From the NCBI RefSeq assembly GCF_020037125.1, contig NZ_JAIQDG010000026.1, positions 1 through 64,000 on the forward strand: 64,000 bases of DNA, read 5' to 3'. How positions within the stretch are numbered: position 1 is the first letter of the stretch; the number at the start of each line of letters is the position of its first letter. Below the pieces are notes generated by a model. It was given only the letters and a program-made list of their open reading frames with translations. It did no database searches and was not told where the DNA came from. Both the position numbers and the translations under genes were made by a program. Below are positions 1 to 8,998 of this stretch, one piece after another. The stretch is from Myxococcus sp. RHSTA-1-4. GTDB lineage: Bacteria; Myxococcota; Myxococcia; Myxococcales; Myxococcaceae.

Positions 1-1
1 C

Positions 2-61
2 GTGAAGGGGGCCTATACCCCTCGGCCCCCCAAGCGGAAGCCCGCCGCCTCCCGCAGGTGA
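2..61 (+). CDS. 3' end of an unidentified gene
   Basis: The first 60 bases read as an open frame ending in a basic, proline-rich tail (PPKRKPAASRR) and then TGA. This frame has almost only G or C at third codon positions, unlike the other plus frame, which stays open to base 78. The rest of the gene lies outside the window, so no function can be given. It runs in the same direction as the two genes that follow and may belong to the same transcript. Confidence 0.4.
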   Translation: MKGAYTPRPPKRKPAASRR

Positions 62-179
62 AGATGCGATTCCCCTGAGGGGGCGAGACGGACCGCTCCC
101 TGCCTGTCAGCCGTGTGAGCTAGCATCCGTTGGAGCAGCTTAGGGAGCTGCCCGGGGATGTCACCGGAGGGGGGACGAA

Positions 180-344
180 ATGCCAACCACTCACGTCGTG
201 AGACAGGGCGAGTGCCTCCTGCTCATGCGCACCTTCGAGCAGGAGGTCATCAGGGGGAACACGGACGAGGCGGGCTTCCTGGAGGTCACCGGCCGCCTGG
301 ACGCGGAGCTCCTCCGGAAACGCGAGGAGCTGCACGGGAGCTGA
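180..344 (+). CDS. Small 54-aa protein with a LysM-like first 13 residues
   Basis: The ATG at 180 follows a very strong ribosome binding site (GGAGGGGGGACGAA). The product starts MPTTHVVRQGECL, which resembles the opening of LysM peptidoglycan-binding domains, but the rest of a LysM repeat is missing. The remaining 40 residues are charged and probably helical, with a GRLDAELLRKREEL segment that weakly recalls the SQxLD helix of Spo0E-like phosphatases. It ends 21 bp before the large downstream gene and is probably cotranscribed with it. It may be a real small protein or the remnant of a LysM gene fused to another short frame. No function is assigned. Confidence 0.5.
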   Translation: MPTTHVVRQGECLLLMRTFEQEVIRGNTDEAGFLEVTGRLDAELLRKREELHGS

Positions 345-365
345 ACCCGTCGGTGTGAGTGCCCC

Positions 366-2819
366 ATGGCCGCCAAGGCGAGCAAGAAGAAGGCAGCGAA
401 GGACGCTCCGAAGCAGGACAAGCCCAGGAAGAAGGCGGCCGTCGCGACCGCGCCGGAGAACCGGGCGCACCATGCGACGCTGAGCGAGACGCAGTGCTCG
501 GACTGCGCGGTGGGCCTGCTGAGGCGGTTCGCGAGCGAGAGCCTGCGGAAGCAGAAGAAGGTGGACCCGGGCAACCAGAAGTTCCACCTGCAGGACGACG
601 AGGAGCTGGAGCTGCTGCGGACGAACCCGCTCACACTCCAGCTCGTGGGCCTGCGCCGGGAGCGCTCCCTCTCCAACCGGTTCGATGACCTGCTCGTCGT
701 GCTCTACGACCCGGCCCTGCTGAAGGAGGGGGAGAAGACCGTCCTCGATGCCGAGGGCTTGCGCGCGGAGAACCTGAAGGACGCGCAGGCATACGTGGAC
801 GCGGTGCTCACCGAGACGGTGAATCCTCCCGCGAAGAACTGGCCGCTTCCCGGCGTGGATGTCTCGTGCCCGGAGTGCAAGCACTGGCGGGTGCTCGTCT
901 TCCCCATCACCACCGAACCGGGCTACGACAAGGACAAGCCGGCGATTCGAGACGAACAAGGCAACAAGCTGCCGGACTTCGACAACCTCACCCTGCTCCC
1001 AACGGATGTGGGGGCCATCGCCCCCGGCATCTACAACGAGCACTACCGGGTCGGTCTCCACAAGAGCTCGGCCAACCCACCTACCTGCTACGCCGCACTC
1101 CAGTTCATCGGCGGCACGATTCCCGCCCGGCGCCGCTACCCCGTCTCGGACTACCTGAACGCCGCGCAGGCCGCGTACGACAAGGGCACGGACAAGGCGC
1201 TTTGCGCGCACTTCGCCAGTGAGGACAAGGAGGTCCAGGAGGAAGCACGCTCGAAGCTCGAAAAGCAGCTTGGCGAGAAGATGCCCCAGAAGACCGCCGC
1301 GCAGAAGAAGGCCCTCGGTGAGGCCGTAAAGGCGGCGCTCATGGCTGAAAACCTCGAGCGGTACAAACCCAAGGTCGCCGAGTACCGGAAACAGCAGGCC
1401 ATGGTGGAACTGGACCGTTGGCTCCTGGGCTACGTGACGCCGAAAAAGAAGAAGGTGGGGCCGAAAATCCATCCCTCCGAGCGCCTCATCCGGCTCGAGG
1501 ATGCAGGTGGGGCGGAGACCGAGAACTTCGAGGCGGAAAGCAACCAGGTGTCCCACCTGGAGAGGGTAGAGGATGACGCGTCGCCCATGAAGTGGGGCCT
1601 TCAGCTCGTCCTCAAGCCCCTTCCGCCATCCCCTCCCTCCGCGTCACAGAGCGCCACGACGCCAGCCGAGCCTCCGCCGTCTCCCACCGCACCCGCGCCC
1701 CAGAAGACGGAGGCCCCGCCTCCACCGCCGCTCCCCAGGGCCCGGCGGCTGACGGCGAACGAGGTCATGGTCACCTTCGGCACCGCCGCCGGCACCAACA
1801 TCCACCGCTCGGTGGATATGGAGAAGAGCTCCTGGGGGCGCGGACGCGAGGTGAACGACTGGTCCGAGGGGTGCCAGGTCTTCCGCTCCCCCCAGGACTT
1901 CCGCGACCTGCTCCGGCTGGCCATGCTGGCCAAACGCGCGCATTGCCCGTTTCGCACGGCGACGTGTTCCACGGAGCTCACGGTGGCGGACGTCACCAAG
2001 GGCATCGGCAAGCAGATGACCGAGTACCTCGCGGACCTTCCCAAGAGCTTCGCCAGGTCCGCGCGAGAGGCCATCACGGCGGCCTTCACTCCACCTCCGC
2101 CTCCCCCACCTCCCACGGAAGACACTCAGCCTCCCAAGAGCCCGGCGCCCTCTCCAGCGGTGGCCGCCGACGCCGCGTCACCCGCACCAGACCCGAAGCT
2201 CGTCGACCAGGTCAACAAGCTCCTGGAAGGCCTCCCCGGCCAGAAGTTCGACGAGAAGGTGCTGAAGACCTTTCAGACGGTCTTCAGCACCGCGGGATAC
2301 AGCAGCGCCGAGAACCAGATGCTGCTCGAGGACTACACGCGAAAGAAGACCTCCGACGCCCTCCACCTCGATGAGAACGTCCAGAAGGCAGCTGCGGGAG
2401 GTGTGCCCCAGGCCGCCGCGCAGAAGAAGGCCTTCGCGCAGATGCTCGACCAGTCCATCGACAAGGCCATCCAGGCGGGGCTGGCGGAGCTCCAGACGAA
2501 GCTCCAGGAGGTCAAGAAGACGTGGCTGGAGAAGCAACACACAGCCTCCATCGAGGACAGGCACCAGGACTTCGTGAATGACAGACTCGAGCCCTGTGAC
2601 TTTGGAGACTGCAAGTTCAAGTTCGACTACATGCTGGCGGAGATAACACGGGCCGACATGGAGGCGTTCGTGGCGAAGCTGGGGGGCCGCGACTGGAACA
2701 CGCTCTTCCCCGAGGATGCGCCGCCTCCGCCGCCCAAGCCCGCGAAGAAAGCTCCGTCCAAGCCGGCAGCCGACAAGGGCAAGTCACCCGCGGCCTCCAC
2801 TGGCGCCTCCACCCCGTAG
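366..2819 (+). CDS. Large protein with a YkuD-like NIHR...SEGCQVF motif and proline-rich linkers
   Basis: This 817-residue protein has no signal peptide; it starts with a Lys/Ala-rich tail (residues 1-35). Residues about 130-260 carry a CxxC (SCPEC) and a segment ending YAALQFIGGTIPARRRYP. Residues about 275-375 are a charged helical insertion, and 420-455 is a proline-rich linker. Residues 475-515 contain NIHR (His480) and SEGCQVF (Cys503). This NIH...S.GCQ pattern recurs in phage-type and secretion-associated peptidoglycan proteins and resembles the HxnSxGC catalytic site of YkuD L,D-transpeptidases. A second proline-rich linker (about 575-605) leads to helical segments and a Lys/Ala/Pro C-terminus. 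The architecture suggests a peptidoglycan-acting or delivered effector-like protein; that is inference. The start has a modest binding site, and the next gene is convergent. Confidence 0.75.
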   Translation: MAAKASKKKAAKDAPKQDKPRKKAAVATAPENRAHHATLSETQCSDCAVGLLRRFASESLRKQKKVDPGNQKFHLQDDEELELLRTNPLTLQLVGLRRERSLSNRFDDLLVVLYDPALLKEGEKTVLDAEGLRAENLKDAQAYVDAVLTETVNPPAKNWPLPGVDVSCPECKHWRVLVFPITTEPGYDKDKPAIRDEQGNKLPDFDNLTLLPTDVGAIAPGIYNEHYRVGLHKSSANPPTCYAALQFIGGTIPARRRYPVSDYLNAAQAAYDKGTDKALCAHFASEDKEVQEEARSKLEKQLGEKMPQKTAAQKKALGEAVKAALMAENLERYKPKVAEYRKQQAMVELDRWLLGYVTPKKKKVGPKIHPSERLIRLEDAGGAETENFEAESNQVSHLERVEDDASPMKWGLQLVLKPLPPSPPSASQSATTPAEPPPSPTAPAPQKTEAPPPPPLPRARRLTANEVMVTFGTAAGTNIHRSVDMEKSSWGRGREVNDWSEGCQVFRSPQDFRDLLRLAMLAKRAHCPFRTATCSTELTVADVTKGIGKQMTEYLADLPKSFARSAREAITAAFTPPPPPPPPTEDTQPPKSPAPSPAVAADAASPAPDPKLVDQVNKLLEGLPGQKFDEKVLKTFQTVFSTAGYSSAENQMLLEDYTRKKTSDALHLDENVQKAAAGGVPQAAAQKKAFAQMLDQSIDKAIQAGLAELQTKLQEVKKTWLEKQHTASIEDRHQDFVNDRLEPCDFGDCKFKFDYMLAEITRADMEAFVAKLGGRDWNTLFPEDAPPPPPKPAKKAPSKPAADKGKSPAASTGASTP

Positions 2820-2832
2820 TCAGAAGTGGGGC

Positions 2833-2846
2833 GGTGCCATGGCACC
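2833..2846. terminator. Palindrome between convergent genes
   Basis: GGTGCCATGGCACC is a perfect 14-bp palindrome in the 28-bp gap between two converging stop codons. It could form a short hairpin on either strand, but no T-run follows it. Confidence 0.3.
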
Positions 2847-2847
2847 A

Positions 2848-3966
2848 TCAATCGTCAGCGGTCTGCTCCCGGTATTGGACCTCCAGTCCCACCACGTGCC
2901 ACGCCCCGTCAACCCGGGCCCAGTGGACCCGAAAGTTCGAATAAGCGTCCGGACTCCTGGGTGGACCGAGGGGGGCGAACACGTAGCCCCTTCCATCCGG
3001 CTCGGGCAGGAGCCGGAACAGCTCACTCTGCGACGTCGCGCCGGCGGCATGCGAGGCGAGGTCCCGACGATAGCGACTCCATTCACTCGTACCGCGATGC
3101 ATATCGAACTCCTCCTCGGGCGGCGGCAGCGCTCCCCTGTGCGGAACCTTCGCGTAGGAACGCAGCCATGCGCCGACACCACTCGCCTCGGGCGGGAGGA
3201 GCTTGAACACCAGCAGTGGACTTTCCATGAACAACGCGAGGCTGGGTGCCAGCTCGAGCCCCACGCCCGGGAAGGTGTCCAATGCGCGCTCCCCTGGCTC
3301 TCGGAACACGGGGACGAATCCGCCCAGACACAGGTCCCGGTAACGAGTGCCGGGCCACACTGACAGCACCGTCAGCCGCGCCGAAAGCACGGGGAGCATA
3401 CGCCGGTAATGAACGTAGAGGGAGCCTCCCGCCGGGAAGTCGCGGGGGAAGTCGAGCTCGTAGTCCAGCTTGCGTCCCTCGGCGAGCTTCAGCTCCAGCC
3501 GCGCCTTCCTCGGGCGCGCGTTGGCCTTGTAGAGCTTCGCGGACTTCGGATTGCCGGGCGTCACCAGGAAGGCATGCACCGGTGTCTCCGGCGGGAAGCT
3601 CAGCTCCACCCACTCCCCTGCCCCGGTGCCCTTCGCCCCCTCCGCCCAGAGGGTGCCGGGGTCCTCGTCCAGCAGGTTGGCGGGCCCGTAGCGGCCGGGG
3701 TCCTTCGCGTCCACGAGCACCGAGGACGCCGTCACCGTGACGGGCACACCGTGCAGCGTCACCCGCACCTGCCCTGGATTCGGCGGCCCGGCGTCGGGAG
3801 TCCCGGATGGGCCCAGGGCTCCAGGAGACATCTGCCCGGCATCCAGGGACTCGGATGAGACCGGAGTTCCCGCGTCCGCTCGCTCCGCGCCGGTGGGCTG
3901 CCCCCAGGCCCCCGTGCTCAGGAGGACGCAGCCCAGGATGACCCGCAGAGGGCCCCACCCGCGCAT
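2848..3966 (-). CDS. Secreted protein with NADase-type glycan-binding (discoidin-like) domain
   Basis: A 372-residue product starts at the ATG with GGAAGGAACTGC upstream. It opens with a signal peptide (MRGWGPLRVILGCVLLSTGAWG) and a low-complexity Asp/Gly/Pro region. Residues about 75-215 carry the pattern VTASSVL...PANLLDEDPGTLWAEG...GEWVELSFP, the hallmark of the discoidin-like domain found next to NADase-type enzymes and in many myxobacterial exported proteins. The C-terminal half (YVFAPLG...FRVHWARVDGAWHVVGLEV) looks like a second beta-rich domain. It probably binds glycans at the cell surface or periplasm. No catalytic motif is visible. A longer reading to an ATG 23 codons upstream is possible but would bury the signal peptide. 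Confidence 0.75.
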   Translation of the reverse strand: MRGWGPLRVILGCVLLSTGAWGQPTGAERADAGTPVSSESLDAGQMSPGALGPSGTPDAGPPNPGQVRVTLHGVPVTVTASSVLVDAKDPGRYGPANLLDEDPGTLWAEGAKGTGAGEWVELSFPPETPVHAFLVTPGNPKSAKLYKANARPRKARLELKLAEGRKLDYELDFPRDFPAGGSLYVHYRRMLPVLSARLTVLSVWPGTRYRDLCLGGFVPVFREPGERALDTFPGVGLELAPSLALFMESPLLVFKLLPPEASGVGAWLRSYAKVPHRGALPPPEEEFDMHRGTSEWSRYRRDLASHAAGATSQSELFRLLPEPDGRGYVFAPLGPPRSPDAYSNFRVHWARVDGAWHVVGLEVQYREQTADD

Positions 3967-4088
3967 GCAGTTCCTTCCGTCGTCGCCGGACATGGGGGCT
4001 CCCTGGAGTTCTGGACGTACGGCGCCGCCGTTCATTCAGCGGCGGCCCTCCCGGTCTATCGTACGATTCGCCTCGCCGCTGTGCGAAC

Positions 4089-4109
4089 GAGGCCCCTCGA
4101 CCGGGCCTC
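4089..4109. terminator. Hairpin GAGGCCC-N7-GGGCCTC
   Basis: A perfect 7-bp inverted repeat with a 7-nt loop lies downstream of the AgmX-like gene in the 177-bp gap before the next minus-strand gene. A CTTTT stretch follows on the plus strand but no T-run on the minus strand, so it is only a weak terminator candidate. Confidence 0.3.
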
Positions 4110-4143
4110 CAGGCTTTTCTCCCATGGCCCCCGCCAGCGAGGG

Positions 4144-6183
4144 TCAGAAGACGAACGGGAAGCGGATGGGCTCCTGCATGCGGACCTGGTGGGCCGGGAA
4201 CTTCCAGCGGCGCACCACGTCCTCGATGCAACGCGCGAGAGGCGTGGCGCGCAGTGCGTCCGTGTCCATGGCCACGCTGGACGTGTCTCCGCTCGGGAGC
4301 ACCGACCAGCGCACCATGAAGCGGCCTCCGCCCTCCACCGGCGTGCCCTTGGCGTGCTGACGGAGGCACGCGGTGATGGCCGGCTGGTTCGTCACCACCA
4401 CCGCCTTCACGTCATCCGGCGTGAGGTGCTGCTTCGCATCCGGCGCGGGCGGGATGTAGACGGTGCGCGAGGCCTTCGGGTCCGCCGCCACCTTCTTCTC
4501 CGCGTCCTCCGTGAAGCCGAGCTCCCTCGCGAAGTCCTCGTCCAACTCCGAGTATGGGTTCGGCGGACGGGCGTCCGTGGAGGACACCGCCACCTTCTTG
4601 CCGGACTCGGTGTCGCTGCCCTCGAAGGAAGCGATGGACTCCTCGTCGGCCCCGTCCCCGGAGCCGGCCTCGTCGGACGAGGGCTCGCTGGTGCTGGTGT
4701 CGGCCTCGTCGTTCGTGCTGGTGGCGGTTCTCGCTGGCTCGGTGCTGGCCGTCTTCGCCAAGGCCTTGCGTGAGGAGGGCTCGCGAATCGCCACCATGGC
4801 GGGCTTGCCGCGGGTGTGCGTCGTATCCTCCGCGGCGGGCCCGTTCACCGGCGCCGTCTCGGGCAGGGACGCGCGCAGGCTGTTCGCGGCGCCCTGCACG
4901 TCTGCCCGCTCCGTCGAGAGCACCGTGCTCGCGACGGAGGCCCCGGCCTGCTGCACTCCCGATGGGCCGGGTGTTCCCGTGAGCGACCGCGCACCGGCAA
5001 CGCCCTCTTGCGACACGGTCACCGCTCCGGGCGACGTCGCGCTGGAGCTCGCCACCTGGGTGCCCAGCGGGCCGGGAAGACTGCTGGCCCACGACGTGCC
5101 GGTCCACTCCGGGAACAGCGACGTGCCGAACGTGCCGCCCTGTGCGCCGAACTGACTCGAAGCGTGGGTCTGCGCCGCGCCGGCCGGCCCCAAGTACGGC
5201 AGCGTGCCGGAGGTGTCGCCCTGCATGCGCATCTGCCCCGAAGCGTGCGGGTGCGTCGTGCCGGTCCCCCCCGAGGAAGGCATCGTGCCGGGGGCGCCCA
5301 CCTGCGATTGCGCACCCGAGGTCTGCCCATCCGCTGGGCCCGTGTCTGGTGGTTCCTGCCCCACGGCCCGCATGCTCACCGTGGCGACATCAGGGGCCAC
5401 CATCACGTGCTCGCGCACGTGCAGGCCCGCGACCACGAGCAGCCCCGCCGCGAGCGCGCCTACCGCCGCCGCGCCCAGGAAAGCACCGGGCCTCATGCCG
5501 GCGATGCGCGTCGGCGCGGGCGCAGCGGCCATGGGCATGCCCCAGTGCGGCTGCGGAACATGTCCCATGGGAACTGCGTGCTGGGGCGCCCACGGGGGAA
5601 GCATCGCGCCCTGGACGGCCATGCTGGGAGGAGGCGGCGGCGCAATCCCTGGCAGAAGGTTGCCTTGATGCACCGGGGTGCTCACCGGCACGCTCCACGG
5701 CGTGGCCGGCAGGCCCGCCGCGTCCGTACGCGCCGCTTCGGGGTGCGCCTCCACCGGCCCCTGAGCCACAGGAGCCAGCATGGCCGCGAAGGGCAGCGGC
5801 TCCTTCGCCCCCGGCGCCACGCGCATCCACTCGGGAATCTCCACCTCGGGCTCTTCGGGCTCGGGCGCGGGCTCCGCCATGGAGGGCACGGGAGCCGGCA
5901 GCGTCCCCAGCCACTCCGACTCCTCCTCGGCCATGTCGAGCAGCGCGCGCATGCTCCCGGAGGACTCGGAGACGGGCTCGGCCTCGGGCTTGCGTGATTC
6001 CGGCCGCGCCTTCGACCCCACGAAGAGCTCGCGGTCCAGGTACGCGTCGAGGTCCGCGTCGAGCGCGTCGCTCACGCTCAGCGAAGCGCCCGGCACCGAG
6101 CCGTAGGTTCCCCCAGCCGCGCCCGGAGTCCCCATCCCCTGCGCCCGGAACTGCCCCTCGGCCTCTGAAAGAAGCTCGCTCAC
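4144..6183 (-). CDS. AgmX/PglI C-terminal (TonB-like) domain protein
   Basis: The likely start is GTG at 6183, with CGAGGGAGGGCGT before it; the product is 679 residues. The N-terminal 240 residues are acidic, proline-rich and disordered. One membrane segment (PGAFLGAAAVGALAAGLLVVAGL) lies near residue 245, then a long Ser/Thr/Gly-rich periplasmic region. The last 100 residues (AITACLRQHAKGTPVEGGGRFMVRW... to RWKFPAHQVRMQEPIRFPFVF) match the AgmX/PglI C-terminal module, a TonB-like fold known in adventurous gliding motility proteins. Such proteins span from cytoplasm to periplasm and probably transmit force or anchor envelope complexes. A zinc-ribbon or other N-terminal module typical of AgmX is not seen, so this is a shorter relative. 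Confidence 0.75.
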   Translation of the reverse strand: MSELLSEAEGQFRAQGMGTPGAAGGTYGSVPGASLSVSDALDADLDAYLDRELFVGSKARPESRKPEAEPVSESSGSMRALLDMAEEESEWLGTLPAPVPSMAEPAPEPEEPEVEIPEWMRVAPGAKEPLPFAAMLAPVAQGPVEAHPEAARTDAAGLPATPWSVPVSTPVHQGNLLPGIAPPPPPSMAVQGAMLPPWAPQHAVPMGHVPQPHWGMPMAAAPAPTRIAGMRPGAFLGAAAVGALAAGLLVVAGLHVREHVMVAPDVATVSMRAVGQEPPDTGPADGQTSGAQSQVGAPGTMPSSGGTGTTHPHASGQMRMQGDTSGTLPYLGPAGAAQTHASSQFGAQGGTFGTSLFPEWTGTSWASSLPGPLGTQVASSSATSPGAVTVSQEGVAGARSLTGTPGPSGVQQAGASVASTVLSTERADVQGAANSLRASLPETAPVNGPAAEDTTHTRGKPAMVAIREPSSRKALAKTASTEPARTATSTNDEADTSTSEPSSDEAGSGDGADEESIASFEGSDTESGKKVAVSSTDARPPNPYSELDEDFARELGFTEDAEKKVAADPKASRTVYIPPAPDAKQHLTPDDVKAVVVTNQPAITACLRQHAKGTPVEGGGRFMVRWSVLPSGDTSSVAMDTDALRATPLARCIEDVVRRWKFPAHQVRMQEPIRFPFVF

Positions 6184-6438
6184 ACGCCCTCCCTCGCCCG
6201 CGCTGACACCACCGGCCTGACCGCGCCAGGGCCTGCAAGCTAGGGACGGGGCGACAGCGTGCCACCCGCGAGTGTCACCTTTCGGACGCGCTGCCCCGCG
6301 GACGGACGCCACCTGTCCGGTCCTCCACCCGACACGCGCATGCCGGGGCGGTGCCTCGCACGCGTGCCGACATCACGCGCGAGGCCCGGCACAGCTCGCG
6401 GAACGGAGCGTCCATTCCGGCCCGCCCGAAGCGCCGTG

Positions 6439-7524
6439 CTACCAGCGCTCCTTGTCGGACTTCGGCGCCATGGGCCACTCGGGGGCGGAGACGCCGTTCA
6501 CCGTGAGGCCGCCGTGCATGAACGTGGGCGCGCCCTGGAGGAACGCCGCCGGGAAGTTCAGCGTCGGCGTGGAGGCCTCATCCAGCGCCTTCACGTGCTC
6601 CGGCTCGAGCCGCACATCCAGCGCGCCCAGGTTGTTGTCGAGCTGCTCCAGCGTGCGCGCCCCGATGATGGTGGACGTCACGCCCGGCCGGCCCTGCACC
6701 CACGCCAGCGCCACGCGCGCCACCGTGGTGTCCAGCTCCTTCGCCACCCGCTGGAGCACGTCGATGATGCCGTACGTCCTCTCGTTCAGCGCGCTCTCCG
6801 CCCACACGCCGCGGTCCGCCTTCAGCTTTCCCGCGTTCTCCCGCGTGTACTTGCCGCTGAGCGCGCCGCTCTTCAGCGGAGACCACGGCGTCACACCGAG
6901 CCCCAGCTCGCGCGCCATGGGCATCAGCTCGCCCTCCACCGTGCGCTCCAGCAGCGAATACTCAATCTGCAAGGCCGCCAGCGGCATCCAGCCGCGGAAG
7001 TGCGCCGTCACCTGCGCCTGCGCCACCTTCCACGCCGGCGTGTCCGACACACCCACGTAGCGGACCTTCCCCGAGCGCACCAGGTCGTCCATCGCCCGCA
7101 GCGTCTCGTCGATGGGCGTGTACATGTCCCAGCAGTGCATCCAGTACAGGTCGATGTAGTCCGTCTGCAGCCGGCGCAGCGACTCCTCGCACTGGGCCAC
7201 CATCGCCTTGCGGCCCGCGCCGCCGCCGTTGGGGTCGCTGGGGAACAGGTTGCCCAGGAACTTCGTGGCGATGACCACGCGCTCCCGCCGGCTGGGGTGC
7301 CGGCCCAGGTGGTCGCCGATGATTTTCTCCGAGTGCCCGCGCGTGTACACGTTCGCCGTGTCGATGAAGTTCCCGCCCCGCTCCAGGTAGCGGTCCATGA
7401 TGGCGTTGGACGTCTCGACGCTGCTGCCCCAGCCCAGGTCCTCGCCAAAGGTCATGGCACCGAGGCAGAAGGGGCTGACGCGCAGGCCGGAGCGGCCCAG
7501 GGTGACGTAGTGGTTCAACGGCAT
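6439..7524 (-). CDS. Aldo/keto reductase
   Basis: A 361-residue NADPH-dependent oxidoreductase with the aldo/keto reductase barrel. The N-terminus MPLNHYVTLGRSGLRVSPFCLGAMTFG is typical. The catalytic tetrad is visible as Asp and Tyr in FIDTANVY, Lys in VIATKF, and His in DLYWMHCWD. The cofactor-binding GARTLEQLDNNLGAL segment is near the C-terminus. The start is chosen for its GGGAGCACTC ribosome binding site; an ATG 12 bases upstream lacks one. It is probably monocistronic. A GGGTGACACC palindrome-like motif lies 27 bp upstream of the start. The substrate is unknown. Confidence 0.9.
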   Translation of the reverse strand: MPLNHYVTLGRSGLRVSPFCLGAMTFGEDLGWGSSVETSNAIMDRYLERGGNFIDTANVYTRGHSEKIIGDHLGRHPSRRERVVIATKFLGNLFPSDPNGGGAGRKAMVAQCEESLRRLQTDYIDLYWMHCWDMYTPIDETLRAMDDLVRSGKVRYVGVSDTPAWKVAQAQVTAHFRGWMPLAALQIEYSLLERTVEGELMPMARELGLGVTPWSPLKSGALSGKYTRENAGKLKADRGVWAESALNERTYGIIDVLQRVAKELDTTVARVALAWVQGRPGVTSTIIGARTLEQLDNNLGALDVRLEPEHVKALDEASTPTLNFPAAFLQGAPTFMHGGLTVNGVSAPEWPMAPKSDKERW

Positions 7525-7734
7525 GAGTGCTCCCATCGGGACGACTGCGTGGGTGACACCGGCCCTCCAGGCGGGAAGCAGGACACGAAGCACACGGGCG
7601 GCCCGAAGGGTCGGCGAAGAGGGGCCGGTGCACTAACGCGAGGCCACGCGCTCCGCCACCCCGTCGCGGAGCGATTGACGCCATCGTGACGCCTCCATGG
7701 CGCGCGCCCCCGGAAACGTGCTGAAAGCCACCGC

Positions 7735-8244
7735 ATGCACCGCCTGCTCCTGCTCACCGCCGTGCTGGCAACCAGCGCGTGCGGCCACCCTCCCCTCCGG
7801 AGCCCTCCGCCCATGAACCCTGAAACCGTCCAGGCCCGCCACCGTGCACTGCTGGAGCTGGAAAACTCCGTCACCCAGGCCATCCGCCAGAGGAACGGCG
7901 CCCGGCTGCGCGAGCTGCTGCCCGGGAACTTCGTCTTCCGTGGCGCGGGGGACGTGGAGACGGACCGCGAGGCCTTCATCGCCAGCGTGGCCGCCATTCC
8001 CGGCGACATCCTGGAGCTCGAGATGACGTCCGTGCGCGCCCACGTCTTCGGAGACACCGGTGTGCTCACGGGCGCCCAGCGCGCCCGGGTGCGCCTGCCC
8101 GACGGCACCGAGGTGACGGACCGGCAGACCTTCACGGACGTGTGCCAGTGGCGCGACGGAAGGTGGTGGATGGTCCTGGCGCACAGCCTCCCGTCCGCGC
8201 CCGAGACGGCGGAGGGCACCACGCCCGGGCCCGCGTCGCCCTGA
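7735..8244 (+). CDS. NTF2-like (SnoaL/DUF4440) lipoprotein
   Basis: A 169-residue product with a lipoprotein signal (MHRLLLLTAVLATSAC, Cys16). The mature part has the NTF2-like layout: a first helix (QARHRALLELENSVTQAIRQRNGARLRELL), an acidic loop, then paired strands ending in VCQWRDGRWWMVLAHSL, as in DUF4440 or ketosteroid-isomerase-like proteins. Its role could be ligand binding or an undefined isomerase/hydrolase activity in the envelope. It is divergent from the aldo/keto reductase, with a 210-bp shared upstream region. Only the fold is supported. Confidence 0.75.
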   Translation: MHRLLLLTAVLATSACGHPPLRSPPPMNPETVQARHRALLELENSVTQAIRQRNGARLRELLPGNFVFRGAGDVETDREAFIASVAAIPGDILELEMTSVRAHVFGDTGVLTGAQRARVRLPDGTEVTDRQTFTDVCQWRDGRWWMVLAHSLPSAPETAEGTTPGPASP

Positions 8245-8384
8245 GCCCGAACCTCCGGGTCCTGGAGACGTGTCGCCTGAAGCACACCCCGTGGCCCGGA
8301 AGTGACGCCCGCACGAAAGCGCCTCGCGGGCGCGAGCATGGGACAGTCCCAGCGGGTACACTCCGGTGCAAGGAGGTCGCCGTC

Positions 8385-8963
8385 ATGTCGCTCTCGAGGA
8401 ATGAGCGCCGGTGGATGCTGCCGGCCCAGGGTGCATCCTGGCTCATCGTCCCCTCCGTCGAGGCGGAGACCGAGAAGGCCGGAAGCAACCGCGTCCCGGA
8501 CGTCTTCGTCACCACCGCGCTCGACCGCTGGCTCGTCACCCCCGCCGCGCGCACGCTGTACGCCATGTACGAAGCGCTCGGCGGCAGCCCGCCGCTGGGG
8601 CTGTCCGGCCTGGAGCGCGGCCGGTACGAGCAGCGCCTCAAGCAGCGGCTCTCCGAGGCCTTCGCCCATGGCGAGCTGGTGGCGCTGGAGGTGGAGCGCC
8701 CCGTGCTCGTCCCCAGGCCCTGGCCCGAGCCGCCCAGGCCCGAGGCCGAGGAGGCCCCCCCGGCGGAGATGACGTGGCTGGCCATCGAGCTCAAGGACGA
8801 GGAAGGCAAGCCCGTCCCCTACGCGCGCTACGTGGTGACGCTGCCGGACGGCGGCACGCGCGAGGGCACCCTCAACAAGAACGGCTACGCGCGCGTGGAC
8901 GGCGTGAATCCCGGGCAGTGCCAGGTCTCCTTCCCGGAGCTGGATGGCCAGAGCTGGCGCTGA
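8385..8963 (+). CDS. Protein with a C-terminal beta-sandwich domain of the type VI/LysM-associated kind
   Basis: The ATG at 8385 has a perfect AAGGAGGTCGCCGTC site. The 192-residue product has an N-terminal alpha-helical part with an embedded LDRWLVTPAARTLYAMYEALGG segment, a Pro/Glu linker (about residues 110-128), then TWLAIELKDEEGKPVPYARYVVTLPDGGTREGTLNKNGYARVDGVNPGQCQVSFPELDG split into strands. This last module occurs in many proteobacterial proteins next to VgrG, PAAR or LysM genes, where it acts as a small carboxypeptidase-regulatory-like beta sandwich. No signal peptide is present. A secretion-related role is inferred from that association; the type VI cargo locus at 26-30 kb is not adjacent. 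Confidence 0.65.
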   Translation: MSLSRNERRWMLPAQGASWLIVPSVEAETEKAGSNRVPDVFVTTALDRWLVTPAARTLYAMYEALGGSPPLGLSGLERGRYEQRLKQRLSEAFAHGELVALEVERPVLVPRPWPEPPRPEAEEAPPAEMTWLAIELKDEEGKPVPYARYVVTLPDGGTREGTLNKNGYARVDGVNPGQCQVSFPELDGQSWR

Positions 8964-8998
8964 CGTCGCCGAAGGCTTGAGCTACCGTGCCCGCCCTC

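Noticed and set aside
120..1556. Long antisense frame over the large first gene
   Set aside because: Composition is Leu/Arg/Val-biased with no domain; the plus-strand gene has clear motifs and a ribosome binding site.
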